A stretch of DNA of 8,489 nt from Rickettsiella sp. (GTDB taxonomy: Bacteria > Pseudomonadota > Gammaproteobacteria > Diplorickettsiales > Diplorickettsiaceae), in contig JAVHYG010000072.1 in the NCBI GenBank assembly GCA_031119195.1, positions 1 to 8,489 on the forward strand, given 5' to 3'. Made by a program: the position numbers and the translations under genes. How positions within the stretch are numbered: position 1 is the stretch's first letter; the number at the start of each line of letters is the position of its first letter. Below the pieces are notes generated by a model, which was not told where the DNA came from, did no database searches, and saw nothing but the letters and a program-made list of their open reading frames with translations. Shown here piece after piece: positions 1 to 5,046 of the stretch.

Positions 1-42
1 TTGGCGAACAACAACGCGCTACAAAAACTTTACACAAGCTGA
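1..42 (+). CDS. pth: C-terminal end of probable peptidyl-tRNA hydrolase (partial)
   Basis: Frame 1 is open from the window edge and ends at TGA 40-42, giving the tail LANNNALQKLYTS. Pth proteins commonly end in a short helix with an 'A-x-x-x-L-H/Y' look, and pth lies directly upstream of ychF in many gammaproteobacteria, so position and tail fit. Pth releases peptides from prematurely dissociated peptidyl-tRNA in the cytoplasm. Only 13 residues are visible and no catalytic residue is included, so the name rests mainly on gene order. The 47-base gap to ychF shows no hairpin terminator, which is consistent with cotranscription. Confidence 0.45.
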   Translation: MANNNALQKLYTS

Positions 43-89
43 AACGTGACTTACCCTAGTTATAAAACAAATACAAAATAGGACCTCGT

Positions 90-1181
90 ATGGGATTTAA
101 ATGTGGAATCGTCGGTCTTCCAAATGTCGGAAAATCGACTCTATTTAATGCACTCACCAAAGCAGGTATTGCAGCGGCTAACTATCCGTTCTGCACGATT
201 GAACCCAATGTAGGAATTGTTCCTGTACCCGATCCACGTTTAGCGGCATTAACAACTATCGTTAAGCCACAAAAAGTAATTCCTACCACGATGGAATTTG
301 TGGACATTGCCGGACTAGTTGCCGGCGCCGCCAAAGGTGAAGGCTTAGGCAATAAGTTTCTTGCCCACATCCGTGAAGTCGATGCCATTGCTCATGTTGT
401 ACGTTGCTTTGCACACACTGATATCGTTCATGTCTCTGGAAAGGTCGATCCCATTGCTGATATCGAAACCATTAATACAGAACTTGCTTTAGCGGATTTG
501 GAAATGGCTGAGAAAGCAGTCCTACGTTTAAACCGCGCAGCCAAATCGAACGACAAACTTGCTAATCAAAGTAAAAATCTATTAGAACGCATTATTCCAC
601 AACTCAACCGAGGACAACTACTCCGTACTATGGATTTAAGTAGTGATGAGCATTCATTGTTAAGCAGTTATCATTTTTTAACTTCAAAATCGACACTATA
701 TATCGCAAATGTTGATGAAAATGGTTTTACAAATAATCCATTTTTAGATCAATTAAATACCATAGCACAAAAAGAAAATGCCAAAGTAGTCCCTCTATGC
801 GCTAAATTAGAAGAAGACTGCATCGATTTGACAGAAGACGAAAAAAAAGAATTTCTACGTGAACTCGGTCTAAATGAAACGGGACTCGATAGACTGATCC
901 GTGCCGGTTATGATTTATTAGGTTTGCAAACCTTTTTTACTGCTGGCGTCAAAGAAGTACGCGCTTGGACCGTACGAAAAGCTGCTACAGCACCACAAGC
1001 CGCTGGCTGCATACATACCGACTTTGAGAAAGGGTTTATCCGTGCCGAAGTCATTGGCTATGATGACTTTATTTACTATCAAGGAGAACAAGGCGCCAAA
1101 GAAGCTGGAAAATGGCGCCTAGAAGGAAAAACCTATCTTGTTCACGATGGTGATGTCATGCATTTTTTATTTAACGTTTAG
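90..1181 (+). CDS. ychF: YchF/OLA1-family redox-responsive ATPase/GTPase
   Basis: This is a complete 363-residue protein, the usual length for YchF. YchF is an Obg-related P-loop NTPase that prefers ATP, binds the ribosome, and acts in translation and stress responses in the cytoplasm. Visible motifs are G1 GLPNVGKST (residues 9-17), the NYPFCTIEPNVG switch stretch (31-42), G3 DIAGLVAGAAKGEGLGNKF (72-90), and an NVDE at 207-210 in place of the classical NKxD. That atypical G4 motif is the hallmark linked to ATP use in this family. The C-terminal TGS domain spans about 278-361 and ends in DGDVMHFLFNV, typical of the family. The ATG start is supported by the conserved MGFKCGIVG beginning and by AGGA at 80-83, six bases upstream. 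The gene follows the probable pth tail and precedes an ABC-F gene. Nothing looks damaged. Confidence 0.97.
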   Translation: MGFKCGIVGLPNVGKSTLFNALTKAGIAAANYPFCTIEPNVGIVPVPDPRLAALTTIVKPQKVIPTTMEFVDIAGLVAGAAKGEGLGNKFLAHIREVDAIAHVVRCFAHTDIVHVSGKVDPIADIETINTELALADLEMAEKAVLRLNRAAKSNDKLANQSKNLLERIIPQLNRGQLLRTMDLSSDEHSLLSSYHFLTSKSTLYIANVDENGFTNNPFLDQLNTIAQKENAKVVPLCAKLEEDCIDLTEDEKKEFLRELGLNETGLDRLIRAGYDLLGLQTFFTAGVKEVRAWTVRKAATAPQAAGCIHTDFEKGFIRAEVIGYDDFIYYQGEQGAKEAGKWRLEGKTYLVHDGDVMHFLFNV

Positions 1182-1198
1182 TATTTAGCTCTAATATC

Positions 1199-2773
1199 AT
1201 GATAACAATCAATCAGCTAAGTATGGCTTATGGAGAAAAGTTATTATTCTATGATGTAAACCTTATTCTCCCCGATCAAAAGCGCTACGCCTTAGTCGGC
1301 GCTAACGGTGCTGGTAAATCTACGTTTTTAAAACTACTCATGGGCATAGAAGCACCCATCGATGGTAATTTCTCTATTCCCAAAGACGCTACGGTAGGAT
1401 GGTTAAAACAAGATCAGTTTCGCTATGAAAGTACAATCATTACGGATATAGTTTTACGAGGAAAGCCCCTATTATGGCAAGCCATGGTTGAAAAAGAAAA
1501 ACTACTGCTCGCCAATCACTGGGATGAAAAAAATATCAATCGATTCAGTCAATTAGAAGAAACGATTGCGCATCTTAATGGCTACAGTGCTGAAGGTTTA
1601 GCTGAAAAACTATTAACCGGGCTTGGTATTCATCCCGATTATCAGTGTAAACCACTCAGTACATTATCAGGCGGATTTAAGTTACGTGTATTACTGGCTC
1701 AGGCACTTTTTGAAGAACCAAATATCCTTTTATTAGATGAACCCACCAATCATCTTGATGTCACTTCCATACAATGGCTAGAAAATTATTTACAAAATGA
1801 GTTTAAAGGTCTACTGTTATTTATTTCACACGACGTTGAATTTATTAACCGACTTGCCGATAACATACTTGATATTGATTACGGTGAAATACGCCAATAC
1901 AGTGGAAATTATGCCAAATTTCTTAGTGAAAAAAAATTAATTGAAGAACAAAAGTTACATGTCAAACGGCATGCCGAACTTAAAATTGCTGAAATGCAAC
2001 GCTTTGTAGAAAAATTTCGGGCAAAAAGTTCGAAGGCCAAACAAGCGCAATCTCGCTTAAAAATGATTGAAAAAATTGAGATTCCCGATATTAAGCAATC
2101 CTCGCGCCTAACACCCACGTTTCAGTTTAAAAGCATCCGACCTTCAGGTAAACACGTATTGCAGGTTAAAAACTTAGGCAAAGATTTTAAAAACAAAAAA
2201 TTATTTAAAGAATTAAGTTTTAAAATTACACGCGGAGAAAAAGTAGCCATTATCGGTGAAAACGGTATTGGTAAATCCACTCTGATAAAACTTTTAATGG
2301 GTATCATTCCTCCTGACCAAGGTGAATTTGAATGGGGATATGCAACCCAGCTAGGTTATTTTTCGCAAGACCACCACGATTTATTAAATAAAAAAACGAG
2401 TGTATTAAATTGCTTGTCCAATCAAGTCAGTTCTGCTCCAGAACAAACGATACGCAAGGTACTCGCGCAAGTCCTTTTTAATAAAGAGGATGTTACTAAA
2501 GATGTCTTAGCCTTAAGTGGCGGCGAGGCAGGACGCTTGTTACTTGCTAAGTTAATATTAGAAAACGCGAATGTACTCATCCTTGATGAACCCACCAATC
2601 ACTTAGACATAGAAGCGACAGAAGCTTTAGCCAATGCCTTACGCAATTACAACGGCACCTTACTTTTTGTGAGTCACGATCGCCATTTTATCCAAAAAAT
2701 TGCAACGCGCATTTTAACAATTTCACGCGACAATAAATTGCAAGATATCATAAAATCACTCAATCACTTATAA
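1199..2773 (+). CDS. ybiT: ABC-F family ATPase, YbiT-type translation factor
   Basis: This is a complete 524-residue protein with two ABC ATPase domains and no membrane segments, so it is a soluble ABC-F protein rather than a transporter. Domain 1 has Walker A GANGAGKST (34-42), signature LSGGF (156-160), Walker B ILLLDEPTNHLD (176-187) and switch ISHD (209-212). A charged helical linker (about 240-305, with VEKFRAKSSKAKQAQSR) corresponds to the ribosome-contacting P-site tRNA interaction motif. Domain 2 has GENGIGKST (353-361), LSGGE (439-443), VLILDEPTNHLD (459-470) and VSHD (491-494). Stretches such as RYALVGANGAGKSTF, KLRVLLAQALF and LDIDYGEIRQYSGNY match E. coli YbiT as I recall it. ABC-F proteins bind the ribosomal E site and relieve stalling; some give antibiotic resistance, but nothing here suggests that role. 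The gene starts 17 bases after ychF and has no clear Shine-Dalgarno, so translational coupling to ychF is likely. The C-terminus stops soon after the last strand and lacks the final SGNY-like tail seen in E. coli YbiT. Confidence 0.92.
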   Translation: MITINQLSMAYGEKLLFYDVNLILPDQKRYALVGANGAGKSTFLKLLMGIEAPIDGNFSIPKDATVGWLKQDQFRYESTIITDIVLRGKPLLWQAMVEKEKLLLANHWDEKNINRFSQLEETIAHLNGYSAEGLAEKLLTGLGIHPDYQCKPLSTLSGGFKLRVLLAQALFEEPNILLLDEPTNHLDVTSIQWLENYLQNEFKGLLLFISHDVEFINRLADNILDIDYGEIRQYSGNYAKFLSEKKLIEEQKLHVKRHAELKIAEMQRFVEKFRAKSSKAKQAQSRLKMIEKIEIPDIKQSSRLTPTFQFKSIRPSGKHVLQVKNLGKDFKNKKLFKELSFKITRGEKVAIIGENGIGKSTLIKLLMGIIPPDQGEFEWGYATQLGYFSQDHHDLLNKKTSVLNCLSNQVSSAPEQTIRKVLAQVLFNKEDVTKDVLALSGGEAGRLLLAKLILENANVLILDEPTNHLDIEATEALANALRNYNGTLLFVSHDRHFIQKIATRILTISRDNKLQDIIKSLNHL

Positions 2774-2806
2774 ATTGCATATAGTCATTAGATAAGATCA
2801 AATTTA

Positions 2807-2872
2807 ATGGTGGTGGTTAGAGGAATCGATCTAGACTGGGTGAATAAGTACCGTGCGTTAGAATTACAATAA
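2807..2872 (+). CDS. possible 21-codon micro-ORF or gene remnant
   Basis: ATG 2807 opens a 21-codon frame ending at TAA 2870-2872, translating to MVVVRGIDLDWVNKYRALEL plus a final Q. The sequence is mixed and protein-like rather than low-complexity, and it ends four bases before the TATAAT box of the next gene. No convincing Shine-Dalgarno precedes it, and an in-frame TAG lies at 2789-2791. It could be a chance frame, a leader peptide, or the tail of a decayed gene. I cannot choose between these. Confidence 0.12.
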   Translation: MVVVRGIDLDWVNKYRALELQ

Positions 2873-2876
2873 AGTA

Positions 2877-2882
2877 TATAAT
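2877..2882 (+). promoter_or_regulatory. candidate -10 box (TATAAT) for the 2916 gene
   Basis: A perfect TATAAT lies 33 bases before the ATG at 2916, which would place transcription start near 2889 and leave a short leader of about 27 bases. At 17-base spacing the upstream hexamer is TGCGTT (2854-2859), a poor -35 match. The rest of the 142-base spacer (2774-2915) shows no hairpin with a T run, so I see no terminator for the ABC-F gene. Confidence 0.4.
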
Positions 2883-2942
2883 GGATTTTTATAACTTAAA
2901 TAAGTAAATCGTTATATGGATCTCTATAATTATTTAGATAAA
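2881..2942 (+). repeat. imperfect tandem duplication across the start of the 2916 gene
   Basis: Bases 2881-2904 and 2916-2942 resemble each other: 19 of 24 aligned bases match, with one 3-base gap. Both begin ATGGAT. The first copy encodes MDFYNLNK and then stops at TAA 2905-2907. The second encodes MDLYNYLDK, the actual N-terminus of the downstream protein. The two copies are in different frames relative to each other. The first ATG (2881-2883) overlaps the last two bases of the TATAAT box, so a transcript from that box would not contain it. Confidence 0.4.
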
Positions 2943-4586
2943 CTAACGCCAAAACGTTGGGTTTTAATCATTCGTAATTATCTTTTTTGGTTCAAAAAAC
3001 CAGCGCCCTTCTATTTTAAGCTTCGTGCCTTTATCAATAAAATAAAAAAACAAAGCAAAGGTCTGTTTGACTTCAATAGTTTGATTGAATTACTAACAAT
3101 TTTAGAAGAAAAGGATAACGACAAAAATGCAATACTAGAAGATTTAAAAAACAAAATAATTACGAGAACTGCTAAAGAAAAAGTTGGTTTACTCAATGAA
3201 AAAAATCTGGAAACACTATTAGTTAAATTTGATACTGACAATTATACGGTCAACAAATTTTTAGGCCAGCTTCCTCTTACTTGTTTTTCAAACTATATTT
3301 CGAGATTAAGCAATAATTTAAGCAAGGGGAAAAATACCCCACATTATTATATCAAACAACTAAAATGGACTATAAGACTTAACGATAAATTTAGTAGTAT
3401 TGCTAAATTACGTCTACTCCTCTCTATGCCTGAAAGTTTAGTAAGCGAAATCGGAAATGAATTAAAATTAATAGCGATAGAAACTGTTTCTAATAACTTA
3501 TCGACATTAAAAAATTTAGGTTTAAACGTTAAGGTAAAATTTTTTCAGTTTATTACGCTATGGAAAGATTATCTACACGTCTCTAATAAAGACTATTTTA
3601 ACTTCTTGGATACAATTTTTTTAGAAAATTCAGAAAGCGTAAGTATAATTTTATATAATTTTTCTGAACTGGACTATAATGAAAAGATTATTTTTTTACA
3701 AAAAATATTAAATTATACTACAAAAGCAAAAAAAACATTAATCGAAAATCTTTTCAAGGCGTATCCGGAAGAGGAAAAACCGCAACTTATCAATTGGTTT
3801 ATTACTAATAATTTCCAACAACCCGATAACTCAGTTACTTTTTTACTTAATCAACTACACAATGAAGAAACACTCAATCTATTTCAAACCCTAGCTATTC
3901 AAACCCTAACAAAATCAATTGATTTAAATAAAATTAAAGAAATATTGACCACACTTCCTTTCTTACCAAGCGATTTAAACAACGACTATTTTTTAAGCTT
4001 AATGGAAGATTTTTCAACGGAAATTCAAGTTTTAGTTGTTGAAGCCACTATTACTGAACTACAAAATTATATGAGTGATAAAATAATATTTAAACTAGCA
4101 AGAAAGCCTGAGAAATTCAATTTACATACTTTATGGTATCGCTTTCAACAAGATGAATGGACATATGCTAGTAGCAGCTATGTTAAACAATTTGAAAGAA
4201 TTTTAGAAAAAATACCTTCCATTGAAAAAGAGAACGAGCGTGTTACTATCAATTTTTTAAAACAACTATATGAACTATTAGATACACCCAAACTCAGAAA
4301 TTTAAGTGATGAAAAAAAATCCAACGAAAAAAAACAAGCTATTGAGTGTACAATCAAATTTGAGGAACGAAGAGAGTTTACCTATCGTATTGCTCTAGGA
4401 ATGTACTACAAAGTTTCCTATCAACGCATGGAAGAAATATTTGGTAGTAATGCAGAACAAATGCAAAATACTTTTTCAAAAAAATTTGGTACGGTGTTTT
4501 TTGACGCCCGCAATCCAGACGAATACAAAGGGGCCCAATTTGAAGTAGAACAATTGAAAGAATTCAAAAACTTAGCATTCTTTTAA
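2916..4586 (+). CDS. hypothetical helix-rich protein, family not recognised
   Basis: This is a complete 556-residue reading frame with no family I recognise. The protein is rich in Leu, Asn, Lys, Ile and Phe and appears almost entirely alpha-helical. The N-terminus (residues 13-37) is basic and aromatic (KRWVLIIRNYLFWFKK) but is not a signal peptide, and no full transmembrane segment follows. Residues about 150-380 look like successive helix pairs separated by Asn-rich turns, suggesting a HEAT/ARM-like solenoid; this is inference only. A lysine/glutamate-rich hinge (about 463-486) precedes a distinct C-terminal part with RREFTYRIALGMYYKVSYQR (485-504). The tail is glutamate-bearing and ends in LAFF, which vaguely resembles type IV (Dot/Icm) effector signals. 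ATG 2916 is the first possible start because an in-frame TAA lies at 2901-2903; no Shine-Dalgarno is evident. Base composition is clearly more AT-rich than in the two genes upstream, suggesting an accessory origin. No terminator is seen after the stop. Confidence 0.8.
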   Translation: MDLYNYLDKLTPKRWVLIIRNYLFWFKKPAPFYFKLRAFINKIKKQSKGLFDFNSLIELLTILEEKDNDKNAILEDLKNKIITRTAKEKVGLLNEKNLETLLVKFDTDNYTVNKFLGQLPLTCFSNYISRLSNNLSKGKNTPHYYIKQLKWTIRLNDKFSSIAKLRLLLSMPESLVSEIGNELKLIAIETVSNNLSTLKNLGLNVKVKFFQFITLWKDYLHVSNKDYFNFLDTIFLENSESVSIILYNFSELDYNEKIIFLQKILNYTTKAKKTLIENLFKAYPEEEKPQLINWFITNNFQQPDNSVTFLLNQLHNEETLNLFQTLAIQTLTKSIDLNKIKEILTTLPFLPSDLNNDYFLSLMEDFSTEIQVLVVEATITELQNYMSDKIIFKLARKPEKFNLHTLWYRFQQDEWTYASSSYVKQFERILEKIPSIEKENERVTINFLKQLYELLDTPKLRNLSDEKKSNEKKQAIECTIKFEERREFTYRIALGMYYKVSYQRMEEIFGSNAEQMQNTFSKKFGTVFFDARNPDEYKGAQFEVEQLKEFKNLAFF

Positions 4587-4767
4587 TCTTTTTACAGGTG
4601 AAGTTTCAAGAGATACATCGCAATTGACTTTTCTGTTCTCTTAAACAGGTAATTTAACTCAAGCCATGATCTCAGATAGCTTAGTTTTTTAGGCTAGAAT
4701 ATCACGCATCAATTACGACCCTTTAGCATTAATCCTTGGCTTTTGTAAGCAATAACATATTGCAAAA

Positions 4768-4899
4768 ATGGATATTTTTTATTTTTCATCCTACAGGATT
4801 TCTTTCAGGATAGATAAAAACTCACAGAGAAGTAAAGTTTACACAGGATATAATGTGAATAACACTGTTCTTACGCGAAAAATTGAATTTGGGCTGTAG
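4768..4899 (+). CDS. possible 43-codon small ORF running into the inverted repeat
   Basis: ATG 4768 opens a 43-codon frame ending at TAG 4897-4899. It begins MDIFYFSSYRISFR and ends NNTVLTRKIEFGL. The last nine or so codons lie within the left arm of the inverted-repeat element. There is no Shine-Dalgarno before the ATG, and the candidate TATAAT box lies inside the frame, which argues against a real gene. It may be a chance frame or the tail of a coding remnant captured by the repeat. Confidence 0.1.
   Translation: MDIFYFSSYRISFRIDKNSQRSKVYTGYNVNNTVLTRKIEFGL
4849..4854 (+). promoter_or_regulatory. candidate -10 box (TATAAT) upstream of the toxin-like gene
   Basis: A perfect TATAAT lies about 190 bases upstream of ATG 5047. 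The hexamer at 17-base spacing is AGAGAA, a poor -35 match, so activator dependence or a false positive are both possible. If used, the transcript would carry the entire inverted-repeat element in its 5' leader. Confidence 0.25.
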
Positions 4900-5005
4900 C
4901 ACGGGGCGCCGACTTTTAGAGGAACGAAGTTTACTTAAGTGTAAATGAGTACTGCAGAAAAACTCCTAATTAAGTCATACTCTAAAAGACGACTTTTCGC
5001 GTAAG
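4870..5005. repeat. nested inverted-repeat element (MITE-like or structured leader)
   Basis: The outer arms are a perfect 12-bp inverted pair: CTTACGCGAAAA at 4870-4881 and its complement at 4994-5005. Inside is a perfect 9-bp pair, CTTTTAGAG (4913-4921) with 4980-4988. Within that is a 6-bp pair, ACTTAA (4933-4938) with 4970-4975, and then a 4-bp pair, GAGT (4947-4950) with ACTC (4962-4965). The word CGACTTTT occurs directly in both halves (4910-4917 and 4990-4997). The left arm carries an extra GC-rich block (4891-4910, including GGCGCC) that has no partner on the right. The arrangement suggests a small non-autonomous mobile element or a long folded RNA. I see no clear target-site duplication at the edges. 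A 19-codon frame (4945-5004, MSTAEKLLIKSYSKRRLFA) lies in the right half. Confidence 0.65.
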
Positions 5006-5046
5006 TACGTTAACAATAAAAAGCTGGTTTAATAGGAAGTTTTAGA

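Larger units (their letters stand above)
4587..5046. other. 460-base intergenic region with structured repeat and candidate promoter
   Basis: No supported gene lies here. From left to right it holds a 7-bp stem with one G-U pair and a 6-base loop (4677-4683 with 4690-4696) that lacks a following T run, a perfect 5-bp hairpin (4749-4753 with 4759-4763), three CAGGAT words (4794-4799, 4806-4811, 4844-4849), a TATAAT box (4849-4854), and a nested inverted-repeat element (4870-5005). The Shine-Dalgarno of the next gene is at 5034-5039. I see no tRNA, CRISPR repeat or clear rho-independent terminator. Confidence 0.6.

Noticed and set aside
61..66. TATAAA before ychF as a promoter
   Set aside because: There is no -35 at a suitable distance, and the position fits a pth-ychF cotranscript.
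182..388. Minus-strand open frame inside ychF
   Set aside because: It is antisense to a strongly conserved gene and its translation has no recognisable features.
1909..2307. Two minus-strand open frames inside the ABC-F gene
   Set aside because: They are shadows of the well-supported ABC-F coding sequence.
3011..3241. Minus-strand frame with a Ser/Leu/Phe-rich hydrophobic translation
   Set aside because: The hydrophobicity is the complement of Lys/Asn/Glu-rich codons in the sense gene; there is no start context.
4677..4696. 7-bp stem with a 6-base loop after the helical protein gene, considered as a terminator
   Set aside because: It includes a G-U pair, is not GC-rich, and has no T run after it; the T run is in the loop.
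4749..4763. GCAAT/ATTGC hairpin considered as a terminator
   Set aside because: The stem is only 5 bp and is followed by A residues on the + strand. On the minus strand the hairpin is followed by TTAC, not a T run, and no minus-strand gene is present to terminate.
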